Below the pieces are notes generated by a model, which did no database searches, was not told the origin of the DNA, and saw only the letters and a program-made list of their open reading frames with translations. Source: Oscillospiraceae bacterium (lineage in GTDB: Bacteria > Bacillota > Clostridia > Oscillospirales > Ruminococcaceae). From it: a stretch of DNA of 38,469 bases. The position numbers and the translations under genes are program-made. Where the stretch lies: the NCBI GenBank assembly GCA_017427265.1, contig JAFRTG010000020.1, positions 1 through 38,469 of the forward strand, in the 5' to 3' direction. Shown one piece after another: positions 1 through 7,923 of the stretch (the stretch's first letter is position 1; every line of letters starts with the position of its first letter).

Positions 1-30
1 CCCCTGCTCTACCAACTGAGCTAAAGAGGC
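1..30 (-). tRNA. tRNA, 5' part only (cut by window start)
   Basis: Read on the minus strand, the first 30 bases are the 5' half of a tRNA: an acceptor strand GCCTCTT, a D-stem and loop of the form TAGCTCAGTTGGTAGAGCA, and the beginning of a G-rich anticodon stem. The anticodon lies outside the window, so the amino acid cannot be called. The gene sits directly behind tRNA-Asp and is probably co-transcribed with it. Confidence 0.85.
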
Positions 31-33
31 ATA

Positions 34-107
34 CGACCTGGATGGGACTCGAACCCACGACCTCCGCCGTGACAGGGCGGCGTTCTAACCAACTGAACTA
101 CCAGGCC
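34..107 (-). tRNA. tRNA-Asp (GTC)
   Basis: The minus strand folds as a complete 74-nt cloverleaf. The acceptor strands GGCCTGG and CCAGGTC pair with one G-U, and the discriminator is G. The anticodon arm CCGCC-CTGTCAC-GGCGG carries GTC, which decodes Asp. The T-arm contains GGTTCGAGTCC. CCA is not encoded. Only three bases separate it from the next tRNA. Confidence 0.96.
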
Positions 108-161
108 ATTCGTCAACCTGTCACCGTTTTGAGTGTTTCATTTCCCTCAGGCGACTATGTC

Positions 162-190
162 ATTATACTACATTTGACTCGAAATGTCAA
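162..190 (-). promoter_or_regulatory. Promoter of the tRNA-Asp unit
   Basis: On the minus strand TTGACA (185-190) is followed after 17 bases by TATAAT (162-167), a perfect sigma-A type promoter. It lies about 55 bases upstream of tRNA-Asp. The rest of 108-283 shows no gene and no clear terminator behind recG. Confidence 0.85.
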
Positions 191-283
191 TAGGAAAATC
201 GAAAAAAATCCGCTTTTGTTTCTTTGCACAAATCTATTCAAGGATGATTAGAAAATAGTGACGTTTCAATGTGGCGTATGCAT

Positions 284-2332
284 TCAGTTCAAACCGTTTT
301 CGCCGTTCTTTGCAAAGAGCTGCAGGACGGCCGTCCGCAGTGGCTGAAGCTCCGGTGACTGCAATTCCGGATCTTGCCTGAGCAGCTGTTTTGCAGCCAT
401 CTGTGTTTCTGAAACAAGCGGCATATTGCTGCAAAAGGCTGCCTGCATGAGCGGCGGCATACCGTGCTGCGCATTACCAAAGAAATCGCCGGGGCCGCGC
501 AGCCGCAGGTCTTCTTCCGCGATTGCAAAGCCGTTGACCGTCCGGCTCATGATCTTGAGCCGTTCCCGCGCATCCTCGCGGCGGCTGTCTGTCACCAGAA
601 TGCAATAGCTCTGCTGTACCCCTCTGCCGACACGGCCGCGAAGCTGATGCAGCTGCGCCAGACCGAAACGGTCAGCATTCTCAATCAGAATCAGCGTTGC
701 GTTCGGAACATCAACGCCGACCTCGACAACGGTCGTACAGACCAGCAGGTCAATCTCATGCGCCTTCATTGCTGCCATGACCGCTTCCTTATCCTGCGGC
801 TTCATCTTGCCGTGGAGCAGCCCGACGCGATATTCCGCAAACGCTCCGTTTTTGAGCGTTTCCGCATAGGACTCTGCTGCCTGCACATTCTCCAGCGTGT
901 CGGATTCCTCGATCATCGCACAGACAAGATACGCCTGCTCCCCTGCATCGAGATGCTCCTTGATAAAGCCGTATGCACGCTCGCGGTAACCGCCGGTGAC
1001 AGCAAATGTCTGGATCGGCAGACGTCCTTTCGGCATCTCGTCCAGAATGGTGATATCGAGGTCGCCGTAAATAATCAGCGCCAGTGTGCGCGGAATCGGC
1101 GTTGCGGACATAACCAGCTTGTGCGGGCAGCCGCCTTTTTCTGCAAGAGCTGCACGCTGCGCAACACCGAAGCGGTGCTGCTCATCCGTAATCACAAGGC
1201 CAAGCGATGCAAATTCGATGTCCTTCTGTATAACAGCATGTGTTCCGACAATCACCTTCGCGGTTCCGTCGGCAATTTTCTTTTTGATTTCACGCTTTTC
1301 CTTGGCCTTCGTGGAGCCTGTCAGCAGAACCGGTTCCAGTCCGATCGGTTTGAGAAAATCTGTCATGGTCTGCAGATGCTGTTGTGCAAGAATCTCGGTC
1401 GGCGCCATGAGAACAGTCTGATAGCCGTTTTTGGCTGCATATGCAGCGGCGGCCGCCGCAACGACGGTCTTGCCGCTGCCGACGTCACCCTGCAGCAGAC
1501 GGTTCATCGGACGGTCGCTGCAGAGATCTTTGCAAATGGATGTGATCGCGCGCTGCTGCGCACCGGTCAGCGGAAACGGCAGCGCAGAAAAGAAATCGTC
1601 CATCGGCGTATCAGGCGCCATCGGCGTTGAAATCTGTACGGATGCACGGTGCTTCAGCATCAGCGTACCGAGCTGGAACTGCAGCAGCTCCTCAAATGCG
1701 AGCCGGTGTCTGGCTTCATCAAGCTCCTGCTTGTTTTCCGGACGGTGAACCGCCCGCAGCGCATCTGTCAGAGAGATCAGCCTGTAATCCCGCATGAGCT
1801 CCGGCGGAAGCGTTTCAAACGGTTCCTTTTCCAGATAGGTCAGAGATTTTTGGATATTTGTCCGCATCATGGCGCTTGTCAGACCGGTTGTCTGCGGATA
1901 AACCGGCTGCAGAAGCAGCGCGCTTTCAACCTTCTGTACCTGCGGTGCCTGCATCTCCCTGCGCAGCAATCCGCCTGAGAGCTTGCCGTAAGCATAGTAT
2001 TCTTCTCCGGCCTTCATCGCCTGATAGGTGTACGGAGTATTGTAGAACACAAGCAGCATTTCGGAGACGCCGTCAGAAACAACGACACGGTAGAGCGAAA
2101 AGCCCTTCCGGACAAAGGAGGGCGTCAGCTTTTGTTTTACCGTGCACCGGACAGCAACCGGAACGCCGTTTTCGGCGTCTGCGATCATGACAGGAGAGGT
2201 ATAATCAATGTAACTGCGCGGAAAATGAAACAGCAAATCATACGGCGTGTCAATTCCCATTTTATGATATTTCGCCGCACGCTTTTCCCCGACACCGGGC
2301 AGCGTTTCAATCGGCTGATACAATTCATTCAT
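284..2332 (-). CDS. recG: ATP-dependent DNA helicase RecG
   Basis: This is the monomeric helicase that reverses stalled forks and processes Holliday junctions. The 682 residues match the usual RecG length. An N-terminal wedge/OB region begins with the helix-hairpin-helix-like LPGVGEKRAAKYHKMGI. It is followed by Walker A GDVGSGKT (about residue 285), the DEQH box with RFG (DEQHRFGV), motif V TTVVEVGVDVPNA and motif VI with QLRGRVGRG. The reading frame is open 17 codons further upstream. I chose the ATG at 2332 because AAAGGA lies just before it and the product then starts like other RecG proteins. It has its own promoter, is divergent from the decarboxylase operon, and converges on no terminator that I can see. 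Confidence 0.97.
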   Translation of the reverse strand: MNELYQPIETLPGVGEKRAAKYHKMGIDTPYDLLFHFPRSYIDYTSPVMIADAENGVPVAVRCTVKQKLTPSFVRKGFSLYRVVVSDGVSEMLLVFYNTPYTYQAMKAGEEYYAYGKLSGGLLRREMQAPQVQKVESALLLQPVYPQTTGLTSAMMRTNIQKSLTYLEKEPFETLPPELMRDYRLISLTDALRAVHRPENKQELDEARHRLAFEELLQFQLGTLMLKHRASVQISTPMAPDTPMDDFFSALPFPLTGAQQRAITSICKDLCSDRPMNRLLQGDVGSGKTVVAAAAAAYAAKNGYQTVLMAPTEILAQQHLQTMTDFLKPIGLEPVLLTGSTKAKEKREIKKKIADGTAKVIVGTHAVIQKDIEFASLGLVITDEQHRFGVAQRAALAEKGGCPHKLVMSATPIPRTLALIIYGDLDITILDEMPKGRLPIQTFAVTGGYRERAYGFIKEHLDAGEQAYLVCAMIEESDTLENVQAAESYAETLKNGAFAEYRVGLLHGKMKPQDKEAVMAAMKAHEIDLLVCTTVVEVGVDVPNATLILIENADRFGLAQLHQLRGRVGRGVQQSYCILVTDSRREDARERLKIMSRTVNGFAIAEEDLRLRGPGDFFGNAQHGMPPLMQAAFCSNMPLVSETQMAAKQLLRQDPELQSPELQPLRTAVLQLFAKNGENGLN

Positions 2333-2371
2333 GGCTTTTTTTCCTTTGATGAACACATTATAATTGTTCTC

Positions 2372-2400
2372 AGTATAGCACAATCCCCCGTAGTTGTCAA
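2372..2400 (-). promoter_or_regulatory. recG promoter
   Basis: On the minus strand TTGACA (2395-2400), 17 bases, then TATACT (2372-2377). This is about 40 bases upstream of the recG start codon. It lies back to back with the riboswitch promoter at 2439-2467. Confidence 0.8.
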
Positions 2401-2438
2401 GAATCCGTGCGGGTGCGAAGCGGATTTCGGCAAGGTAC

Positions 2439-2467
2439 TTGACAATTTTTACCGTTTATGATAAAAT
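2439..2467 (+). promoter_or_regulatory. Promoter of the riboswitch/decarboxylase operon
   Basis: TTGACA (2439-2444), a 17-base spacer, then TAAAAT (2462-2467). The predicted start is near 2474, which is exactly where the first strand of the riboswitch closing helix begins. Confidence 0.87.
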
Positions 2468-2473
2468 AGGGAT

Positions 2474-2616
2474 GATAAAAGGGAGTAGCCGGCAGCAATG
2501 CTGTCGTTCGCTGCGTCATACCCGGTGCGGTTCATCCCGCACCCGCACGAAAATCAAACGGCAAGACTTTTATCGCACGGAAACAAGTTGCTTCTGCTGC
2601 GATAGAGGTCTTTTTT
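2474..2616 (+). promoter_or_regulatory. yybP-ykoY-type (Mn2+) riboswitch with terminator
   Basis: The leader carries the hallmark blocks of the yybP-ykoY family as I recall them: GGGAGTAGC (2481-2489), a GTCATAC segment (2515-2521) and CGGCAAGACTTTT (2559-2571). Between them are two hairpins, GGCAGC/GCTGTC and GGTGCGG/CCGCACC. The closing helix is a perfect 8-bp match, GATAAAAG (2474-2481) with CTTTTATC (2567-2574). The same 3' strand also forms a 15-bp terminator stem (2563-2577 with 2598-2612) followed by six T. The two helices exclude each other. This is the layout of an ON switch in which ligand-stabilised closing helix prevents termination. Members of this family that have been studied sense Mn2+. 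The ligand here is inferred, not shown. Confidence 0.82.
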
Positions 2617-2650
2617 GTTGGCCGGAGCTGCTTCAGAACAGGAGGTTGTA

Positions 2651-3760
2651 ATGGAAGTACTTTATCAAAATTTGTTTAACCTGGACGTAAAAATGGTCAT
2701 CATGTGGCTGATCGGCGGAATCCTGATCTATCTTGCAATCAAAAAGGACATGGAGCCGACACTGCTCCTGCCGATGGGCTTCGGTGCGATTCTGGTCAAC
2801 CTGCCGCTCTCCGGTGCCGTTACGCAAGGACTTGAGGAAGGCCCGCTGAGCATCCTCTACAAGGCCGGTATTGCGAACGAACTGTTCCCGCTGATTCTGT
2901 TTATCGGTATCGGTGCGATGATTGACTTTGGCCCGCTGCTTTCCAACCCGATTCTGATGCTTTTCGGTGCTGCTGCACAGTTTGGCATTTTCTTTACGCT
3001 CTGCACAGCTTCCATGTTCTTCGATCTCAAGGATGCGGCGTCGATTGCAATCATCGGTGCTGCGGACGGCCCGACTTCCATTGTTGTCGGGCAGAAGCTG
3101 CAGTCGAATTATATCGGCGCAATTATGGTCGCTGCGTATTCCTATATGGCACTTGTTCCGATCATTCAGCCGCCGATCATCAAGCTGCTGACAACGAAAA
3201 AAGAACGCAAAATCCGCATGGAATATACGCAGAAGCCGGTCTCCAAGACCACGCGCATTCTGTTCCCGATTTTCATCACGATTATTGCCGGACTTTTTGC
3301 ACCGGCATCTGTTGCGCTGGTCGGCTTCCTGATGTTCGGCAATCTGATTCGTGAATGCGGCGTGCTGGACAGCCTCTCCGAGACTGCACAGAAGGCACTT
3401 GCAAACCTTGTCACGATCTTCCTCGGCATCACGATCGCCTCGCAGATGCAGGCAGAAAACTTCCTGAAGGTCGATACACTGCTGATTCTGTTCCTCGGTC
3501 TCGTTGCATTTATCTTCGATACGGCAGGCGGTGTCATCTTTGCAAAGATCCTCAATCTGTTCCTCAAGAAGAAGATTAACCCGATGATCGGCGCTGCCGG
3601 TATCTCTGCATTCCCGATGTCCGGCCGTGTTGTGCACAAAATGGCTCTGAAAGAAGACCCGACGAACTTCCTGCTGATGCAGGCAACCGGTGTCAATGTT
3701 TCCGGTCAGATCGCATCCGTCATTGCCGGCGGTCTGATCCTCAATTTCTTCCTGCACTGA
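2651..3760 (+). CDS. Na+-translocating decarboxylase, beta subunit (OadB/MmdB/GcdB family)
   Basis: This is an integral membrane subunit that, in the known pumps, decarboxylates carboxybiotin and exports Na+. It has 369 residues, close to the clostridial family length, with about ten hydrophobic segments. The family signature GAADGPTSIVVGQKL starts at residue 136 and is followed by YMALVPIIQPPIIKLLTT. A second repeat-like half, AAGISAFPMSGRVVH, lies near residue 310. The ATG at 2651 has an AGGAGG ribosome site eight bases ahead. The upstream in-frame ATG at 2615 falls beside the terminator and was rejected. Expression should depend on the leader riboswitch. No carboxyltransferase (alpha) or biotin-carrier gene is adjacent, so the substrate (oxaloacetate, methylmalonyl-CoA or glutaconyl-CoA) cannot be assigned from here. 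Confidence 0.92.
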   Translation: MEVLYQNLFNLDVKMVIMWLIGGILIYLAIKKDMEPTLLLPMGFGAILVNLPLSGAVTQGLEEGPLSILYKAGIANELFPLILFIGIGAMIDFGPLLSNPILMLFGAAAQFGIFFTLCTASMFFDLKDAASIAIIGAADGPTSIVVGQKLQSNYIGAIMVAAYSYMALVPIIQPPIIKLLTTKKERKIRMEYTQKPVSKTTRILFPIFITIIAGLFAPASVALVGFLMFGNLIRECGVLDSLSETAQKALANLVTIFLGITIASQMQAENFLKVDTLLILFLGLVAFIFDTAGGVIFAKILNLFLKKKINPMIGAAGISAFPMSGRVVHKMALKEDPTNFLLMQATGVNVSGQIASVIAGGLILNFFLH

Positions 3761-3780
3761 TCTGAAAGGAGTGTCAAACC

Positions 3781-3945
3781 ATGTTTCAAATCATGATGCT
3801 GTTTGCACCGATGCAGTTTGTGGAAAATCTGCGTTATATGGGGCTTGGTATGCTCGGCATTTTTATCGTGATCGGCGCAATCGCTTTGATGACGATGCTT
3901 CTGAATCATCTCACTGCATCCAAGCAGGATGACTCGAAAGACTGA
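3781..3945 (+). CDS. Small one-TM protein, OadG (gamma subunit)-like
   Basis: A 54-codon gene starts 20 bases behind the beta subunit with a good AAAGGAG site. The product has one hydrophobic helix (about residues 22-42, GLGMLGIFIVIGAIALMTML) and a short charged tail ending in DDSKD. Size, topology and position match the gamma subunit of Na+-pump decarboxylases, which assembles and stabilises the complex. The sequence is too short for the family call to be certain. The next gene's reading frame begins before its stop codon. Confidence 0.7.
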   Translation: MFQIMMLFAPMQFVENLRYMGLGMLGIFIVIGAIALMTMLLNHLTASKQDDSKD

Positions 3946-3955
3946 GGGTACCGCG

Positions 3956-4777
3956 ATGGCAGAGGATCAAAACGATAAGCAGCAGCTCACAGTTTTGCTG
4001 CCGCCGGATGAACCTGAAAAACCGGAGCCCGGATTTGTCCCCTATGCCGCTGAGGCACTGAAGGCTGCGGATAAAAAACAAAAGCGGAAGATCGTTCTTC
4101 TGCTGATTCTGATTTTGCTCTCAGCAGCAGGATTTGTCTTTGCATATCTTGCCAAAACGCAGAATTTTTATCAGAAAACACTGATGTCTTTGAAATTCAA
4201 TTATCTTGACGGCGAGATCGAAGGCGAAACAGATGAGTATTCCGAGGGTGATCTGTCTGCTGCGCTGTCCGATCAGTGCCGCGGCAAGCAGATTCAGGCG
4301 GAAGCTGTTCTCTATACATTTAATGAAGAAGGCGCACTGTTTGATTCGCTTTCGGCCTATTCGTATTCTTACACGCCGCAGGAACAGATGCTGAGCATTT
4401 GCTCCGGCACTTCCGGATGGCTTTCCAAAAGAAAATCTCAAATGCGTCTGACAGCTGAAAACGGGTTTGAGATCAAGGAAAAAGGCTCCTGGCATCAGCA
4501 GCAGGAAGGCTCTATGCCGCTGCTTTATGATCTCTTTTTTGAAACAAAATCTGATGACAGCAAACAGTTCCAGTTTCGCGGAACACAGAAATCTACCATC
4601 GAGAAAAAGCCTTACACACTGGAGGTCTGGACACTCTGCGACAAGTCCACGGGCAAAACAATCTATTATACGATGTACCGCTATTTTTCAGGTATGACGC
4701 TTGCAGGCGTCCGCGTTCTGAGCAGCGAGAACAAGCTGATGGATGTGTACGATATCCAGAGCTATTCGATTTCATAA
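3956..4777 (+). CDS. Uncharacterised membrane-anchored protein
   Basis: I do not recognise this 273-residue product. A hydrophilic N-terminus (about 45 residues, Pro/Glu-rich) is followed by one strong TM helix (IVLLLILILLSAAGFVFAYLA) and an extracytoplasmic domain of roughly 200 residues with many Ser, Tyr and Lys. There is no cysteine pair or known motif that I can name. I chose the ATG at 3956, with GAGGG before it, over the ATG at 3929 that overlaps the gamma-like gene. It is the third gene of the riboswitch-controlled unit and ends at a strong terminator, so a role with the membrane pump is plausible but unproven. Confidence 0.75.
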   Translation: MAEDQNDKQQLTVLLPPDEPEKPEPGFVPYAAEALKAADKKQKRKIVLLLILILLSAAGFVFAYLAKTQNFYQKTLMSLKFNYLDGEIEGETDEYSEGDLSAALSDQCRGKQIQAEAVLYTFNEEGALFDSLSAYSYSYTPQEQMLSICSGTSGWLSKRKSQMRLTAENGFEIKEKGSWHQQQEGSMPLLYDLFFETKSDDSKQFQFRGTQKSTIEKKPYTLEVWTLCDKSTGKTIYYTMYRYFSGMTLAGVRVLSSENKLMDVYDIQSYSIS

Positions 4778-4778
4778 C

Positions 4779-4817
4779 AAAACAGCCGCAGTCAATTTTA
4801 TGTGCTGCGGCTGTTTT
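4779..4817. terminator. Bidirectional terminator
   Basis: A perfect 13-bp stem, AAAACAGCCGCAG with CTGCGGCTGTTTT, around a 13-base loop. It carries A and T runs on both sides, so it can serve both the decarboxylase operon and the convergent rlmA gene. Confidence 0.93.
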
Positions 4818-4818
4818 C

Positions 4819-5643
4819 TCATTTCTGTACTGTGCAGAGCAGCAGGCCGAAGGAGACAGTCGTCGTCAGCGACTGGATTTGCACAAGCCTTGCGGCATTC
4901 TCCGGCGCGGTTTTATGCGCATAGGGAGTCATCGCAAAGAGTGCCTGCAGATGCTCAGCCGGCACAGTCATCCTGTATTCGATTGTGCGGAGCTGCGTAA
5001 GTTCAAAGCCTTCCGGCGCGCTGCGGACAGGTCTGTTTTCATACGGTTCGTCGTAGATCAGTTCCTTCATCTCCCAGAGATGGCGTTCCAGCGGAATCGC
5101 CCGGAGAAGCGTTCCGCCCGGTTTCAGGATTCTGCGGAATTCAGCAGGCTCACACGGCGCAAAGAGATTCACAATTCCGTCGCAGGAAGCGTCTGCAAGC
5201 GGAATATGATTGACGGATGCAACCGCCCAATGCGTATCAGCGCGAAGATTCTGCTGATTGGCTCTTGCAGCCGCGTACCGAAGAATCTCCGGTGAAATAT
5301 CAATCCCGGTCAGTGCAGCATGTATCCCCCGCTGGCGAAGCAGTTCCAGCAGCCTGCATGCATACCAGCCCTCGCCGCATCCGATATCCGCAATGCACTC
5401 CAGATGGTTTTCCGTTGCGAGTTCAGCTAAATGATCCAGGAGAGGCTGATAGTAGCCTGCATTCAGAAATTCACGGCGCGCTTTGCCCATTTCCGCGTCA
5501 TCTCCGCGCTGCCGGTGCTTCTGACGCTGCAGCAGATTCACATAGCCGGATTTTGCACGGTCAAAGCTGTGTCCGCCCGGACACACATACCGTTTTTCTT
5601 CCGCGGTCAGCATTCCGCTGCATACCGGACAAATCAAATTCAT
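4819..5643 (-). CDS. rlmA: 23S rRNA (guanine-N1)-methyltransferase, RlmA family
   Basis: This SAM-dependent enzyme methylates a guanine in helix 35 of 23S rRNA (G745 in E. coli, G748 in the Gram-positive TlrB branch). The N-terminal zinc knuckle is complete: C5 and C8 (CPVC), C21 and H25 (CPGGH). It is followed by FDRAKSGYVNLL, and SAM motif I IADIGCGEGWYACRL begins near residue 82. The region INLF/NLFAPCEPAEFRRILKPG is motif IV. The 274 residues fit the family. I chose the ATG at 5643, with GGGGGA just upstream, over the ATG six codons earlier. Confidence 0.92.
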   Translation of the reverse strand: MNLICPVCSGMLTAEEKRYVCPGGHSFDRAKSGYVNLLQRQKHRQRGDDAEMGKARREFLNAGYYQPLLDHLAELATENHLECIADIGCGEGWYACRLLELLRQRGIHAALTGIDISPEILRYAAARANQQNLRADTHWAVASVNHIPLADASCDGIVNLFAPCEPAEFRRILKPGGTLLRAIPLERHLWEMKELIYDEPYENRPVRSAPEGFELTQLRTIEYRMTVPAEHLQALFAMTPYAHKTAPENAARLVQIQSLTTTVSFGLLLCTVQK

Positions 5644-5675
5644 ATGGATCCCCCGTTTCATTTGAAGCTGATATT

Positions 5676-5704
5676 ATTATAGCAAATACAACAGAAAATT
5701 GCAA
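5676..5704 (-). promoter_or_regulatory. rlmA promoter
   Basis: On the minus strand TTGCAA (5699-5704), 17 bases, then TATAAT (5676-5681). It lies 32 bases ahead of the rlmA start codon. Confidence 0.78.
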
Positions 5705-5841
5705 CGGCTCATTCAAAAAAATATCTGTATAAAAGCAGTCTTTTCGGGCAAGATACAGACAGAAAGCGGCTGATTTGCCGCCGGTGCGTGCCGTATTCCG
5801 CGGCGGCCGTACTGCTTGCACGCGGATACAGGAGACTGTAT

Positions 5842-5979
5842 ATGAAAGATCAGAACGCACCGCTCTGGCGGAACGGACAGATGCCCTCCTCTGATGAGGG
5901 CCGTGATGTGCAGAACGACGCTGAGCGTCAGGCACAGCAGGCGAACGAAAAAAGCGAACAGCAGAAGCGCTCGCATTGA
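5842..5979 (+). CDS. Small hydrophilic protein of unknown function (45 aa)
   Basis: A short open frame starts with ATG eight bases after AGGAGA and ends two bases before a very strong terminator. The product is highly charged and rich in Gln, Glu, Asp and Arg, with no hydrophobic stretch and no Cys. I recognise no family. The good ribosome site and the tight terminator argue that it is a real gene. The 130-base stretch ahead of it contains a GCGGC/GCCGC hairpin near 5773-5788 and only a weak promoter candidate. Confidence 0.55.
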   Translation: MKDQNAPLWRNGQMPSSDEGRDVQNDAERQAQQANEKSEQQKRSH

Positions 5980-5980
5980 A

Positions 5981-6028
5981 GCAATCCCCGGCACACGTTT
6001 CTGACGATGTGCCGGGGATTGCTTTTTT
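5981..6028 (+). terminator. Strong intrinsic terminator
   Basis: A perfect 15-bp stem (5981-5995 with 6008-6022), GCAATCCCCGGCACA and its complement, followed by six T. It ends the 45-codon gene. The convergent esterase gene stops at its edge, and on that strand the T run is poor. Confidence 0.93.
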
Positions 6029-7736
6029 AAGCGCGTTTATAAAGCGTGACATTTCGGAACGTAATCGGAGAACTGGTTTCTCCAATGAACACGACGATCT
6101 CGCAGCTGTCGTCTGCATCCGGCATATCGAATGCCTTCAGAACGGTTTCCTCTGCGCCGTCTGTATTCATCGTGCCGGTGCAATAAACCTTTTCAGGATG
6201 ATGCATACTGCGCACGGCATAGCCGACTGCAATCCCCTTCTGCGGCGCTGCGTTGAACGAAAGCTCGTAGCTGCCTGCGGGCAGATTCAGATTTCGTACA
6301 TAGGCCGTGATGGATTCCGGCGACGTTCCGGGCGCCGATACGTTCACATTCAGAGACTTGTCCCATTCACTGAAATACGGCCATGCATTTGCGCCGGATT
6401 CCTTGTCGATGTCAACACCGTATTCTCCGTCAGCAGCAAGATCAATGCCGATTTTGGACGATTCTCTGCCGATTGCCGTACAAATTTTATCGGCAAGCAG
6501 ATAGGCATTCAGCTGATGCGTTTTTGCAGACGGATGCCAGTCGGCGCCGTAGCCGTCATCCTGCTTTTGGGTCGGCGCCTGATAGCAAGTGATTTTTTCA
6601 TCTCCGACTTCCTGCACCGCAGCTTCCAGATATGGATAAAGCTCATTCCCGCCCATAATGCCGAGCATACAGATCACCGCTGCATCGGGATTGTTCTGCC
6701 GGATTTCTTTCAGGAACGAGGCATACTCTGCCTGATATTCCGGTCCGCGGGTTTCGATATCTTTTGATGCATAGGAGCTGTCATTCGTTCCAAGATTTAC
6801 AACAATGACATCACTCGGATGCGCGGCAAAATCCCACGGAACTGCATAGGGTGACTGCTTCGCAATATTGCCGTAGACCGGCGGAACAAGCGAGCCCTCT
6901 TGTCTGGATCCGTCACTGGTGTAGCCGGAGACAATTCCGTAACCGCTGTAAGATACGGCACTGTAATCCGCATCGAGCAGCTGCGCGGTCAGATACGCAT
7001 AGGACTTCGAGAAATTTTCTGTTCCGGTTTCAAATCCGACATACTGCGTTTCAGCCTCAACGCCGTATGCACAGGTGATCGAATCACCGATGAACTCAAT
7101 CGAGAGCGACTTTGCGGGCACAGCCTTCACGGGCTCGGCAGCTGAGGAGAGAACATCGAACTGTTTCACGCCGACTGCGCCGTTATTTGCTTCCGAAAGG
7201 TGCATGATTTTCACTGTTACAGTCTGCTGCTTGCTGCCTGTGAACAGAGGAACAACCTGTTCCTCCTCCCCCATTACAACGTCCTGAATCAGCTCATCGT
7301 TGACATAAATGCCATACCGCGGACGGTATTTCACATCTGCATGTACGGCGCTGTCGCCGGCAATCGTAACGGATGCTTCTGTCGCGGTAACCGTACACTC
7401 GACCGCAGATCCGCTGTGCACAAGCCATGTCACGCCGTTGGCCGTCAGCGTTCTGCCGATCAGCTTAGTGTGCGCAGCATCTGCCGGAATTGACTGCGCA
7501 GTCGGTGTACCGGTATCCGGCGATTTCAGCAGATCACGCTTCATCAGCGTCAGATCAACCGCACTGATGCAACCATCCGTGTTGTAGTCGTCTGCGGCTG
7601 CCGGTGGTGCCGCAACAGTCAGTGCTTTCAGCAAATGGTCAACCTCTTTCCTTGATACCGCAGCAGCATGCAGCGGTATTGCAGCTTCTGCTGACAGCAC
7701 AGCAGCCGTCAGAAAAGCCATTCTCTTTCTATTCAT
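6027..7736 (-). CDS. Secreted SGNH/GDSL esterase, CE2-type, with dockerin-like segment
   Basis: This is probably an acetyl-xylan or acetyl-mannan esterase removing acetyl groups from plant polysaccharide. Of its 569 residues, 1-25 are a signal peptide. Residues 28-72 hold one dockerin-type EF-hand (DYNTDGCISAVDLTLMKRDL) preceded by a single helix. Residues 90-205 form a beta-sandwich as in CE2 enzymes. The SGNH domain carries GDSI (Ser219), NLGTND (314-319) and DWHPS (399-403, catalytic His401). A C-terminal beta-rich region (430-569) may bind carbohydrate. The ATG at 7736 has GGAGGC upstream. It is monocistronic, with its own promoter. The dockerin suggests attachment to a cohesin-bearing scaffold, but a complete two-repeat type I dockerin is not visible. 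Confidence 0.86.
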   Translation of the reverse strand: MNRKRMAFLTAAVLSAEAAIPLHAAAVSRKEVDHLLKALTVAAPPAAADDYNTDGCISAVDLTLMKRDLLKSPDTGTPTAQSIPADAAHTKLIGRTLTANGVTWLVHSGSAVECTVTATEASVTIAGDSAVHADVKYRPRYGIYVNDELIQDVVMGEEEQVVPLFTGSKQQTVTVKIMHLSEANNGAVGVKQFDVLSSAAEPVKAVPAKSLSIEFIGDSITCAYGVEAETQYVGFETGTENFSKSYAYLTAQLLDADYSAVSYSGYGIVSGYTSDGSRQEGSLVPPVYGNIAKQSPYAVPWDFAAHPSDVIVVNLGTNDSSYASKDIETRGPEYQAEYASFLKEIRQNNPDAAVICMLGIMGGNELYPYLEAAVQEVGDEKITCYQAPTQKQDDGYGADWHPSAKTHQLNAYLLADKICTAIGRESSKIGIDLAADGEYGVDIDKESGANAWPYFSEWDKSLNVNVSAPGTSPESITAYVRNLNLPAGSYELSFNAAPQKGIAVGYAVRSMHHPEKVYCTGTMNTDGAEETVLKAFDMPDADDSCEIVVFIGETSSPITFRNVTLYKRA

Positions 7737-7768
7737 ATCAGAGCCTCCACTCTTTCAATGATGTGTTT

Positions 7769-7797
7769 ATTATATCATATTACTGCAAGAAGTTCAA
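7769..7797 (-). promoter_or_regulatory. Promoter of the CE2-type esterase
   Basis: On the minus strand TTGAAC (7792-7797), 17 bases, then TATAAT (7769-7774). It lies 33 bases ahead of the start codon. Confidence 0.8.
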
Positions 7798-7860
7798 CAA
7801 AATAGCTATAACAGGTGACAATCCGATATGAGAAAGTCACCTTATCACATTATCAGACGC

Positions 7861-7898
7861 AAAAAATCCCGCACAGTCATCCTGTACGGGATTTTTTC
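7861..7898 (-). terminator. Terminator behind the SpoIID-domain gene
   Basis: AAAAAATCCCG-C-ACAG pairs with CCTGT-A-CGGGATTTTTT. The A and T runs on both sides make it usable in either direction. It lies 26 bases past the stop codon of the SpoIID-domain gene. Confidence 0.85.
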
Positions 7899-7923
7899 AT
7901 ACATCACAACCGGATCCGGGAAA

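Noticed and set aside
464-1630. Long plus-strand open frame of 388 codons
   Set aside because: It is antisense to recG, has no ribosome site and the product is Cys/His/Arg-rich without any family pattern. It is a shadow of a high-G+C-third-position gene.
2633-3757. Minus-strand open frame of 374 codons
   Set aside because: It is the exact antisense of the beta-subunit gene, with a low-complexity Asp/Arg/Gln product.
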